Shown: one piece after another, positions 24,936 to 33,782 of the stretch
Numbering within the stretch: position 1 is the stretch's first letter
Layout of the letters: every line of letters begins with the position of its first letter
Origin: Xanthobacter sp. NM-25
Lineage (GTDB): Bacteria; Pseudomonadota; Alphaproteobacteria; Rhizobiales; Xanthobacteraceae
Assembly: GCF_022138605.1 (NCBI RefSeq)
Contig: NZ_JACBFS010000007.1
Location: 1-64,000, forward strand
Direction of reading: 5' to 3'
DNA length: 64,000 nucleotides
Made by a program: the position numbers and the translations under genes
Notes under the pieces: model-generated
Told to the model about the DNA's origin: nothing
What the model saw: the letters and a program-made list of their open reading frames with translations, nothing else
Database searches by the model: none

Positions 24936-27900
24936 TCACGCCGTGGTGAGCACCGAAAGCCGATCGAGGGCGGCGGCGAGCAGCTCGGGCTCCAGGGTAA
25001 ACACCCGCGGCGCCGCCGTGTAGACCAGCCGAGTTTCCACAGGCCGGCCGCCGCCGGCCCGCGCCAGCACCGCGCCATAAAGGGCGAGCTGGGCCACATG
25101 GCTCGGCGCCACGCCCGCAAGGGTTTCCGGCGGGATACGGTCGGTCTTGAAGTCGGCGATGAGGATCCGCTCCGCGCTCACCACCAGCCGGTCGATGCGC
25201 CCGTTCACCGCCGCCCGGCCGCCGCCGGCAAGGGCCAGCTCGGCCACCAGCGGCACCTCGGCCCGGCTTTTCGGGCCGAACAGATCCGCAAGCGGCGCAT
25301 GACCGAGCACCCCCAGCACCTCGGTGAGAATCAGCTCGGCATCCGCCGCCGCGAGGCCATGGCCGGCATATTGAAGCAGCCGCCGCCCCGCCCGCTCCCG
25401 CTCCGCCGGGGCGATCTCCGGCAGGCCGGCGAGCAGGCGATGCACCAGGTCACCCCGCACCAGTGGCGACAGCCTCTCCTCCACACCCGCCGATCCGGCC
25501 GCGGCCGGTGCTGCGGCAGACGGCTTGAGCGAGCGCAGGGGAGCCTCATGGGCCGGCACCGATGGAAAATGCAGCAGGGCCGGCGCGACGACCGTGGGGG
25601 TGGCCGCCGCGCCGGCCGCCGGAGCGAAGGCGCCGCCGCCCCAGCGCAACACCTCGCCCTCGAAACCGAGAGCGGGCACTCGCACTGCATCGGGCTCCAG
25701 CGCCTCGCGCACCAGTTCGTACCAGCAGCCCTCCGGACGGGCATGGTCCTTGTCCTTGGCCGGCAGCGCCGTCTCGGCACCGCAGACGATGAGGGCATCC
25801 TCGGCACGTGTCAGCGCCACATAGAGCAGCCGGCGGTATTCGTCGAGGGCACGGGCCGCCGCAGCCGCCCGCACCTCGGCCACCGCCGGCGGATCCTCCG
25901 CCTTGCGCGGGGCGAGCACCGGCACCTCCTGGCCGCCGCTGGCCGGCAGGCGCAGGAAGCCGCCGGCGGTGCGCGGGCGGGGCAGGTCGATGGTGTCGGC
26001 GAGGATCACCAAGGGCGCCTCCAGGCCCTTGGCGCCGTGCACGGTCATCACCCGCACCTCGTCGCGGCCGCTCTCCATGTCGCGCTTGGTCTCCGCCCCG
26101 CCCCGGCGCAGGAAGGCGAGGAAACCGGCGAGGCTCGCCGGCTCGGTGCCCTCATAGGTGCGGGCCAGGGTCATGAATTCGTCGAGCACGTCCGCCGCCT
26201 CCGGGCCGAGACGGGCCAGCATGGCCTTGCGGCCGCCGTCGCGACCCAGGATCCGCGCATAGATGTCGAACGGCCGCAGCGCCAGCGCTTCCGCCCGCCA
26301 GTCGCCAAGGCGGCGCGCCGCGGCCGCGAGGCGCGGCGCGTCCGCCGCCGCCAGGGCGTCCGCGAGGCGACCCTTGCGGCCGGGGCACAGGGTCATCAGA
26401 TCGTCGTCGGTGCAGCCGAACAGGGGGCTTTTCAGCACCGAAGCGAGGGCGAGGTCGTCGTCCGGGGAGAGCAGCGCGTCGCCCAACGCCATCAGGTCGA
26501 GGGCGGCGATGTGTTCGGCCACCACCAGCCGGTCGGCGCCAGCCACCGCGACGCGCGGGTCCTTCAGCTCCTTCAGGGCGCGGATGACCGCCTCGAACAC
26601 CCGCCCGCGCCGGCGCACCAGCACCAGCACGTCGCCCGCCCGCATGGGCCGGCCGCCCCGCGCCGGCATGGCGAGGCCGGCGTGGATGCCCGCCTGCACG
26701 AACCGGGCGATGCGCTCGGCCAGCGCCGTCACCGGATCATCGGCCGGCACCGCGTCGAGGGGGCGGCGCCAGTCGTCCACTTCGGGGACCGGGGTCGGCA
26801 CGGTGGTGGGCCACACCTCCACCAAAGCCGGCGCATCGGCGCGGATGGCGGCATGCACCGGCGCCGATGCGTCGAGGGTGAGGCCCGCATGGGCACCCGT
26901 CCCGGCGAAGATACGGTCCACCGCCTCCAGCACCCCGGGGGCGGAGCGGAAGGAATGGGGCAGCTTCACCTCATGGAAGGCGGCGGTGCCGGCCTTCAGC
27001 GCGAATTCCGCCCGCATGCCGCCGAAGGCGCGCGGATCGGCGCCCTGGAAGGAGAAGATGGACTGCTTCTCGTCCCCCACCACGAAAATGGTTCGCTGCA
27101 CCCCGGGCCGGGCGCCCTCGCCGGAGAAGAAATCCGATGTGAGGCCGTGCACCACCTGCCATTGGGCGGGGCTGGTATCCTGCGCCTCGTCCACCAGCAC
27201 ATGGTCGATGCCCTGGTCGAGCTTGTAATGGACGAAGGAGGCCGGCACCTGGTTGAGCAGGCCGGAGGCCCGGGCCACCAGGTCGTCGAAATCCAGCAGG
27301 CCGCGCTGGGCCTTCTCCGCCTCGTAGCGGCGGCAGGCCTCGGCGCCCAGCACCAGGGCCGCCTCGGTGCGCTCCAGGATGCGGGCGCCGCGCAGCGCCC
27401 CTTCCAGCTCATGAAGGCGCGCCCGCTCGGCCTTCATGCGCTCCAGGAGGTCGGGATAGTGTTCGCCGACGAACTTGGTGGCAAGGCTCCGGTCGGCGCG
27501 GGGCTCGCGGCTGGCGGTGAGGAAGACGCTGAGATACTCCGCCTGCGCCTCGGCGGGATCGCCGGCCTCATAGGCGGCGATGAGGGCGGCGCCGCGCTCC
27601 TGGTCGGTCTTCTTGTCGGAGGTCATCAAGGCGGCACCCGCCGCCTCCCATTCGCTCCAGGGCAGGTGTGGGCTCTCCAGCACCTGCGCTTCGAGCTCGG
27701 CCACCCCGGCGGTGGAGACGAGGCCCAAGGCGCGCGCCAACGCCGTCCGCCGCTCGCGCTCCCCCAGGGCCGCGATCTGCGCCCGCTCGGCGATGGCGGC
27801 ATCCAGCAGCGCGGTGATGGAGCTGTCGGAAAGCTCGGCCATCAGCGTCATCAGCGCCTGGCCGAGGGGCTGCTCGGGCCGCCCGGTGGCCTCGACGATG

Positions 27901-28418
27901 AGATCCTGGCGGATGTGGGCCATCAGCTCCGCCCGCCCCACCTCGTCCAGCTCCCGGAAGCCGGCGGCCACCCCGGCCTCGAACGGGAAGCGATGCAGAA
28001 GCCCGCCGCAGAAGGCATGGATGGTCTGGATTTTCAGCCCGCCCGGGGTTTCCAGCGCCGCCGCGAACAGCCGCCGCGCCCGGGCCCGCAGGGGCGCGCT
28101 CACGCCGGCGCCGGTGGCGGCGGCAAGCTCGGCGTCGAGGGCGGCATCGTCGAGCCCCACCCAGCGGCCGAGAATGCCCAGCACCCGGTTGGACATGTTG
28201 GCGGCCGCCGCCTTGGTATAAGTGAGGCAGAGGATGCGGGCCGGCGCCACCCCGTTCAGCAGCAGGCGGATGACGCGGCGCGCCAGCACATGGGTCTTGC
28301 CCGAGCCGGCATTGGCCGAGACCCAGGCAGAATGGGCGGGATCGGAGGCCAGCGACTGGCGCCGGGTGGCCTCCGCCTTGGGGCCACTGGCGGCGGGAGC
28401 TGTGGTGGCGCCGCTCAT
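24936..28418 (-). CDS. addA: Double-strand break repair helicase-nuclease AddA
   Basis: A 1160-residue UvrD-family helicase and nuclease subunit of AddAB, which processes DNA ends for RecA. It has Walker A 'ANAGSGKTHVLARRV', Q-motif region 'QRQSLASDPAHSAWVSAN', Walker B 'HVLVDEAQDTSPAQW', motif III 'VFVVGDEKQSIFSFQGADPR' and motif V 'VMTVHGAKGLEAPLV'. The C-terminal RecB-like nuclease motif is 'ILIADFKTDRIP'. I chose the ATG at 28418, whose ATGA overlaps the addB stop, over an in-frame start nine codons upstream. Confidence 0.95.
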   Translation of the reverse strand: MSGATTAPAASGPKAEATRRQSLASDPAHSAWVSANAGSGKTHVLARRVIRLLLNGVAPARILCLTYTKAAAANMSNRVLGILGRWVGLDDAALDAELAAATGAGVSAPLRARARRLFAAALETPGGLKIQTIHAFCGGLLHRFPFEAGVAAGFRELDEVGRAELMAHIRQDLIVEATGRPEQPLGQALMTLMAELSDSSITALLDAAIAERAQIAALGERERRTALARALGLVSTAGVAELEAQVLESPHLPWSEWEAAGAALMTSDKKTDQERGAALIAAYEAGDPAEAQAEYLSVFLTASREPRADRSLATKFVGEHYPDLLERMKAERARLHELEGALRGARILERTEAALVLGAEACRRYEAEKAQRGLLDFDDLVARASGLLNQVPASFVHYKLDQGIDHVLVDEAQDTSPAQWQVVHGLTSDFFSGEGARPGVQRTIFVVGDEKQSIFSFQGADPRAFGGMRAEFALKAGTAAFHEVKLPHSFRSAPGVLEAVDRIFAGTGAHAGLTLDASAPVHAAIRADAPALVEVWPTTVPTPVPEVDDWRRPLDAVPADDPVTALAERIARFVQAGIHAGLAMPARGGRPMRAGDVLVLVRRRGRVFEAVIRALKELKDPRVAVAGADRLVVAEHIAALDLMALGDALLSPDDDLALASVLKSPLFGCTDDDLMTLCPGRKGRLADALAAADAPRLAAAARRLGDWRAEALALRPFDIYARILGRDGGRKAMLARLGPEAADVLDEFMTLARTYEGTEPASLAGFLAFLRRGGAETKRDMESGRDEVRVMTVHGAKGLEAPLVILADTIDLPRPRTAGGFLRLPASGGQEVPVLAPRKAEDPPAVAEVRAAAAARALDEYRRLLYVALTRAEDALIVCGAETALPAKDKDHARPEGCWYELVREALEPDAVRVPALGFEGEVLRWGGGAFAPAAGAAATPTVVAPALLHFPSVPAHEAPLRSLKPSAAAPAAAGSAGVEERLSPLVRGDLVHRLLAGLPEIAPAERERAGRRLLQYAGHGLAAADAELILTEVLGVLGHAPLADLFGPKSRAEVPLVAELALAGGGRAAVNGRIDRLVVSAERILIADFKTDRIPPETLAGVAPSHVAQLALYGAVLARAGGGRPVETRLVYTAAPRVFTLEPELLAAALDRLSVLTTA

Positions 28419-31400
28419 GCCTCGTCCTCCCCGCCCAGGGCCCATTCGCGCACCCGGGCCAGGTGGTCATAATCGCCGAAGCCGCCCTGCCACTGGGGCG
28501 CCGCCAGAGAGCGATAGCCCTGCGCCTCGTCCTCGAACGCCGCCAGAAGCGACATGAGGCCGGACAAGGCGGTCTCGGCCACGTCGGCCACTGTGCGATC
28601 CTTGTAGGTGATGGGCTTTTCCTCGCCACCGGTGGCGCCGCCCTTCAGTTCCACATAGGTCAGTTCGGACACCGGCAGCGCCGGCACATTCTTGAAGGCG
28701 CCACGGGTGGCCATGGCCGCCTCCAAGGCGAGCTGGGGGGAGAGTGACGCCACCTGCCGGGCCGTGGGGGCGGAGCCGGTCTTGTAATCGAGCACCGCCA
28801 AGGTGTTGTCGCGCTTCACCTCGATCCGGTCGGCGCGGCCGGCGAGGCGGAAATTGCGTTCCCCCAGAGCGAGGTCGAGCTGGCCCGGGGTTTCGGCCAC
28901 CAGCGCCGCGCAATTCACCCGGCGGCGCCGCTCGAACTCCACCACGAAGGCCGCCACCCGCTCGAACCGCGCCCACCACACCGCATGCTCGGCCGGGAAG
29001 GCGGCGAGCGGCGCGAAGGCCGCCCGGCCATGGGCGAGGAGCGCTTGAAGCGCATCGGGCGGCAGCGCATCCGGAAAAGCCTGGCTGAAGCTGCCCAGCG
29101 CCGCATGCAGCGCCGAGCCGCGCTCGGCGGCGCCGGGGGCGGCATCCAAAGGATCGAGCGGCACCAGCCCCAGCACGTGGCGGGCGAAGATGGAATAGGG
29201 ATCGCGCAGAAAGGTCTCGATCTCGGTCACCGTCAGCCGACGCGGCCGCAGCGCCAGGGGCGGGGCCGGCGCCGGCCGGGTGGCCCGGGGCACCGGCGGG
29301 CCGGCGTCGAGCGCCAAGGCCGAGGCGGTCCACACCGTGCCGCGCGCCCGCGCGGCGGCGCTCAGCTCCGGCCCCAGCACCGTCTCCAGCCGCTTCAGGA
29401 AGCGCGAGGGCACGCTCTGGGTGCCGCCCACCTTGCCGGCATAGGAGAGCACCACCTCGGGCGCGCCGAACGCCTGCACGAAATCGTGGGATGAGAGGCC
29501 GATGCGCCGTTCCGGCAGATCGAGCCCGAGATCGAGCCGCATGGGCCGGCTGAGCCAGGGGTCGGTTTCCCCCTGCTGCGGCCACACGCCTTCCACCAGG
29601 CCCCCCAGCACCACCCGATCCACATGGACGAGGCGGGCCTCCAGCGGCCCGAGGATGCGCAGCCGGGCGTGGCTGTCGCCGGCGGGCCGCACCATGGCAT
29701 CGCCGATGAGGGAAGAGACCGCATCGGCATAATCGGACACTGCCAGAGCCGGCCCGTCGGCCGCCGCTTCCCCCACCGCCTGGAACGCCCGCGCCAGGGC
29801 CGCCCGGCCGGGGTCCTCGTCATTGACATCAAGCGCGCCAGCCACGGCCTCGAACGCGGCCCGGTGCGCGGCCACCAGGTCGGGCAGCGGCTGCGGGCCG
29901 CGCTTCTCGCCCAGCGCCATCAGCGGCGCCAGGGCGGGATCAAGCCGATCCACCAGCAGGCGCGCCCGCTCCAGGGCCCCATCGGTCAGCCGCCGGCGCG
30001 GATCGGCGCCGCGGAAACTGTCGGGATCGCAGGCATCGAGCGCCGCGCGCAGCCCCGCCACCCCGGCCCGTGGCCGGGGACCGCGCAGGGCCGCCAGCTC
30101 CAGCGCCGCAAGCGCCTCCGCCTTCAGCTCCGGATCGAGCCCGAAGCCGGCCAGGGGATGAGAGAGCAAAGCGAACAAAGGCACCGGCGCGCAGCCTTCC
30201 GCCGCCACCTGAACCATGAGCCGGGCCAGCCGGCCCACCGGCGCCTCGCCCAAGGGCGTGCCGGCGGAATCGTCGAGATTGACGCCGAAGCGGGCCATTT
30301 CCGAGACCACCCGGCGGGCGAGATCGCGATCGGGGGTGACGAGGGCGGCGGTCTCCCCCGGCCGCTCCAGCGTCTCGCGCAGCAGCAGCGCCACCGCCAG
30401 GGCCTCCTGGCGCGGGTCGTCGGCCTCGACGATGGTGAGGCGCGCGGTCGCTTCCGCCCGCGCCGCCTCCGGCAGGCGCTCCGGCAGGCGCGCCCACAGG
30501 TCGGAGGTTTCCGCCTGCCGCATAGCCTCGCTCAGCAGCAGCACACGGGGGCCGCCGGGCGCCAGGGGCACCACGTCGGCGCGGGTCAATTCCAAGGTCT
30601 TCAGCAGCTTGGCGAGGCCGTATTGGGGATGGTCCGGCGCACTCTGGGCAGGGTCCAGCAGCAGCGCGAAGGCCTCGTCCTCCAGATCGAGATCGAGCCC
30701 GGGCAGCACCACGGCGCCCTGCGGCAGGCGGGAAATGGCCTTCAGCAGCCGCGCCGTGGCCGGCATGGAGCCGGTGGAGCCGGCGGCGATGACGGGGCCG
30801 GCCGCCGCGCCCAGGCCAGTGAGGCGGCGCGCCTCCGCATCCACCAGCGCATCGCGGCGCACGGCGGGTTCCACCTTCTCCACGGCGCCGAGATAGGCCT
30901 CGAAGCCGGTACGGGCGATGCGCACGAAATCGAGGCTGATCTCGAAATAGGGGTCCAGCTCGCGCGGGGTGAGCCCATCGAGCCGCGACAAAGGCACGCC
31001 GGCGGTGGAAAGATCATCGAACAGGCGGGCCAGTTCGTCGGCCAGGGCCAGCGTGGCGGCGGGTCCGGCGGCCACCGCTGCCCGTCCCTCCCCGGCCTTC
31101 AGGGTCTCCCGCCAGCGGGACACCAGCGTCGCTAGCACCAGCCGCCGATGCACCGGGGCGATGGCATGGGGCGCCGCCAGTGCCGGCGCATCCTCCGAAA
31201 AGGCCAGGGCGTCCTCATCCACGTCGCCCAGGGGCACGATGCGGGGCAGCAGCAGCGCATCGGTCCGCGCCTCCCGCAGCAGCGCCTCGGTGAACAGCCG
31301 GCAGGCGCGGCGGGTGGGCAGGAACACGGTGGCCGACGCCAGCGCCAGAGGATCGCCAGCGTTGGGACGCGGCGCATAGCCCTCGATCAGCCGCCCATCC

Positions 31401-31465
31401 AGCAAGGCACGCGCCAGGGTTGCAAGAAAAGGCGCAGTGAAGGGGATGGAGAGCACGCGCGGCAC
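28415..31465 (-). CDS. addB: Double-strand break repair nuclease AddB
   Basis: The 1016-residue partner of AddA. The N-terminal helicase-like part has 'SATVFLPTRRACRLFTEALL' and no intact Walker A, as usual for alphaproteobacterial AddB. The middle carries 'HVDRVVLGGLVEGVWPQQGETDPWLSR'. The C-terminal RecB-like nuclease domain has 'LTVTEIETFLRDPYSIFARHVL' and the catalytic 'NTLAVLDYKTGSAPT'. It starts 41 nt after the murU stop and ends in a 4-nt overlap with addA, so the pair is translationally coupled. Confidence 0.94.
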   Translation of the reverse strand: MPRVLSIPFTAPFLATLARALLDGRLIEGYAPRPNAGDPLALASATVFLPTRRACRLFTEALLREARTDALLLPRIVPLGDVDEDALAFSEDAPALAAPHAIAPVHRRLVLATLVSRWRETLKAGEGRAAVAAGPAATLALADELARLFDDLSTAGVPLSRLDGLTPRELDPYFEISLDFVRIARTGFEAYLGAVEKVEPAVRRDALVDAEARRLTGLGAAAGPVIAAGSTGSMPATARLLKAISRLPQGAVVLPGLDLDLEDEAFALLLDPAQSAPDHPQYGLAKLLKTLELTRADVVPLAPGGPRVLLLSEAMRQAETSDLWARLPERLPEAARAEATARLTIVEADDPRQEALAVALLLRETLERPGETAALVTPDRDLARRVVSEMARFGVNLDDSAGTPLGEAPVGRLARLMVQVAAEGCAPVPLFALLSHPLAGFGLDPELKAEALAALELAALRGPRPRAGVAGLRAALDACDPDSFRGADPRRRLTDGALERARLLVDRLDPALAPLMALGEKRGPQPLPDLVAAHRAAFEAVAGALDVNDEDPGRAALARAFQAVGEAAADGPALAVSDYADAVSSLIGDAMVRPAGDSHARLRILGPLEARLVHVDRVVLGGLVEGVWPQQGETDPWLSRPMRLDLGLDLPERRIGLSSHDFVQAFGAPEVVLSYAGKVGGTQSVPSRFLKRLETVLGPELSAAARARGTVWTASALALDAGPPVPRATRPAPAPPLALRPRRLTVTEIETFLRDPYSIFARHVLGLVPLDPLDAAPGAAERGSALHAALGSFSQAFPDALPPDALQALLAHGRAAFAPLAAFPAEHAVWWARFERVAAFVVEFERRRRVNCAALVAETPGQLDLALGERNFRLAGRADRIEVKRDNTLAVLDYKTGSAPTARQVASLSPQLALEAAMATRGAFKNVPALPVSELTYVELKGGATGGEEKPITYKDRTVADVAETALSGLMSLLAAFEDEAQGYRSLAAPQWQGGFGDYDHLARVREWALGGEDEA

Positions 31466-31506
31466 GGAAATCTTCCCTCGGATTCGCCCTGGCGGGGCGG
31501 CCGATC

Positions 31507-32229
31507 CTACTCGCTGGAGAGCTGAATGGCTTCCTCGGCTAGGGCGATGGCCTCCGGCGTGCCCACATGCATCCAGATGCCATCGAGCCGCAGGCCGAAC
31601 AGGCGCTCGGCCGCGCCCGCCCGATCGAACACCCGGTTGAGCGAGAACGGCCCCTCCGGTGTTCCGGCGAACAGCTCGGGTTTCAGAATGCAGGCGCCGG
31701 CATAGACGAAGGGCGCCACCAAGCGCTCGCCCCGGCGGCTGAGCCGGCCGGAGGCGTCCATCTGGAAATCCCCCTGCCCGTCATAACCGATGGAATTGGC
31801 CGCAGGCGCCAGCAGCAGCAGCGCATCCATCACGGCCGGATCGAACGCCTCCATCAGCCGTTCCAAATTGGGCCGCGCCCCCTCGATCCAGATGGTGTCG
31901 GAATTGATGGCGAGGAACGGATCAGGCCCCAGCAGCGGCAGCGCCTTGCGCACCCCGCCGCCGGTCTCCAGCAGCACCCCGCGTTCATCGGAAATGGTGA
32001 TGTCGGGCGAACCCTTGCGGTTGGCCAGATGCGCCTCCAGCAGGTCCGCCAGATGGTGCGCGTTCACCACCGCCGCGTCGATGCCCGCCTGGGCCAGAGC
32101 GTCCAGCACATGGTCCACCAGGGGCCGGCCGTAGACCGGAACGAGGGGCTTGGGGATGCGATCGGTCAAGGGCCGCATGCGGGTGCCGAGGCCGGCGGCG
32201 AGCACCATGGCCTTATGGATACGCGTCAC
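31507..32229 (-). CDS. murU: MurU-like nucleotidyltransferase
   Basis: A 240-residue sugar-1-phosphate nucleotidyltransferase. It has the pyrophosphorylase loop 'MVLAAGLGTRMRPLTDRIPKPLVPV' and 'FLAINSDTIWIEG' for metal binding. With AmgK next door, the best reading is MurU, which makes UDP-MurNAc from MurNAc-1-phosphate in the peptidoglycan recycling route of bacteria lacking the MurQ path. Similar sequences are often called mannose-1-phosphate guanylyltransferase; the AmgK coupling (4-nt ATGA overlap) decides the call. Cytosolic. Confidence 0.8.
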   Translation of the reverse strand: MTRIHKAMVLAAGLGTRMRPLTDRIPKPLVPVYGRPLVDHVLDALAQAGIDAAVVNAHHLADLLEAHLANRKGSPDITISDERGVLLETGGGVRKALPLLGPDPFLAINSDTIWIEGARPNLERLMEAFDPAVMDALLLLAPAANSIGYDGQGDFQMDASGRLSRRGERLVAPFVYAGACILKPELFAGTPEGPFSLNRVFDRAGAAERLFGLRLDGIWMHVGTPEAIALAEEAIQLSSE

Positions 32230-33782
32230 GAATTCAGATCCTTCGATGGCAGAACGGCCTCATACCAGGTGCGGAGCGAGCCCAGTTCCTGGTGGCCCAG
32301 GCAGCGGGCCAGATAACGCCGTACGCGCGGGATGTGACGCAGATATTGCGGCTTGCGGTCGCGCTGTTCCAGCCGGGTGAAGATGCCAAGGATCTTGGTG
32401 GCCCGCTGGGCCCCCATGAGGGCGTAGGAGCGGGCGAAGGAGCGCACGTCGAAGGTGGGGTCCGCCTCGCGCCGGGCCTTCACATACTGGCCCACCAGCT
32501 GCAGCTCCAGCGCCTCCGGCACGTCCACCCGCGCATCCTGGGTCAGCGAGACCACGTCATAGGCGGCCGGGCCGAGCACCGCATCCTGGAAATCGATGAG
32601 CCCCACCCGCTTCAGCCCCTCGCGGCCGGGCAGCCAGATGAGATTGGGGGAATGATAGTCGCGCAGCACCCAGGTCGGCGGCTCCGCCAGCACCGCGCTG
32701 AGGGCGCTGCGCCAGAACAGGTGGAACTCCTCGCGCACCACCCCGTCGACCTTGATGCCCCGGGCCGGCAGGTACCAGTCCAGCATCAGGTCCACCTCCG
32801 CCAGGAAGGCGGCGATGTCATAGGGCGGCAGCGGCCGCTCCACCCGCGGCGCCACATGCAGGATCTGCGGCAGGTTGCGGGTATGCAGCGCCGCCAGCAC
32901 GCCGATGGCGGCCTCGTAGCGCTCCCGGATGGGGGCCGGCGGATCGGCGCGCACCACCATGTCCTGGCCGAGGTCCTCCAGCACCAGCAGGCCGGCATCG
33001 ATGTCGGCCGCATAGATCTGCGGCGCCGAGAAGCCCTGGCCCAGCAAGGCCCGGTCCATGGCCACGAACGGCTTCACATCCTCCGCCAGATGCACCAGCC
33101 GGCTATAGGGCACGCCGGCGCCGCGCAGCGGTGGGCCATCGGGCCGCGCCGGCGCGTTCATCAGGATGGCCGAGCGGTTGGGCAGGTCCAGGCGGGTGTA
33201 GGAGCGGCTGGAGGCATCCCCCTGCAGGAACACCCGCTCCGCCGCGCCGAAGCCGGCGGATTCGATCAGCCCCTCCGCCACATAGAGGCGGTTGAGCCGC
33301 TCCACCAGGGCGCCATGGCCGGTCAGTTCCACAAGCCGCGCCTCCGGGCCGAGATCGGGCGCCAGCGACAGCAGGATGTCGACCCGGTTCTCGGCGAGGC
33401 GGTCGCCGGCCCGGTCGGCCCATTCCACCAGCAGGAGGGCATCATCGCCCACCTCGTCCCAGCCGATCTCGTCCAGCTCCTCGTCCTCGACGATGCGGTA
33501 GAGATCGGCGTGAACCACCCGGCCGCGGCTGAAATCATAGCTGATGACAATGGGAAAAGTGGGGCTCGGCACCTCGATGTCCGGGCTGCCGGCCATGGCC
33601 CGCACCACCGCGCGGGCCAGCTCCGTCTTGCCGGCCCCCAGCTCGCCGGACAAGGTGATGACGTCATTGGCGCCGAACCAGGAGGCCAGCACCACCCCCA
33701 GCCGCTCGGTGGCGGCAAGGTTGGGCAGCACCGCCTGAAACGCGCCGGGATGGCCGGCCACACGCTGGATGAAGGCACTCAT
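32226..33782 (-). CDS. TsaE - AmgK fusion (t6A ATPase / MurNAc-GlcNAc kinase)
   Basis: A 518-residue two-domain protein. Residues about 15-150 are TsaE, the ATPase of tRNA threonylcarbamoyladenosine synthesis: Walker A 'LSGELGAGKTELARAVVRA', 'VPSPTFPIV' and 'HADLYRI'. Residues about 170-500 are an aminoglycoside-phosphotransferase-type kinase like AmgK: 'GDASSRSYTRL', catalytic 'WVLRDYHSPNLIWL' and metal-binding 'VGLIDFQDAVLGP'. AmgK phosphorylates the anomeric hydroxyl of MurNAc/GlcNAc, feeding MurU encoded just downstream. The same fusion occurs in other Hyphomicrobiales. The start overlaps the divL stop by 1 nt (TGATG). Confidence 0.88.
   Translation of the reverse strand: MSAFIQRVAGHPGAFQAVLPNLAATERLGVVLASWFGANDVITLSGELGAGKTELARAVVRAMAGSPDIEVPSPTFPIVISYDFSRGRVVHADLYRIVEDEELDEIGWDEVGDDALLLVEWADRAGDRLAENRVDILLSLAPDLGPEARLVELTGHGALVERLNRLYVAEGLIESAGFGAAERVFLQGDASSRSYTRLDLPNRSAILMNAPARPDGPPLRGAGVPYSRLVHLAEDVKPFVAMDRALLGQGFSAPQIYAADIDAGLLVLEDLGQDMVVRADPPAPIRERYEAAIGVLAALHTRNLPQILHVAPRVERPLPPYDIAAFLAEVDLMLDWYLPARGIKVDGVVREEFHLFWRSALSAVLAEPPTWVLRDYHSPNLIWLPGREGLKRVGLIDFQDAVLGPAAYDVVSLTQDARVDVPEALELQLVGQYVKARREADPTFDVRSFARSYALMGAQRATKILGIFTRLEQRDRKPQYLRHIPRVRRYLARCLGHQELGSLRTWYEAVLPSKDLNS

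Noticed and set aside
24891..28472. 1193-codon plus-strand frame opposite addA
   Set aside because: Shadow of addA in GC-rich DNA: no recognisable domain, His/Gly/Arg-rich translation, while addA has all helicase and nuclease motifs.
31507..32229. Mannose-1-phosphate guanylyltransferase as the name for this nucleotidyltransferase
   Set aside because: A full ManC is present at 5945-7363, and overlap with the AmgK-fusion gene makes MurU the more economical call.
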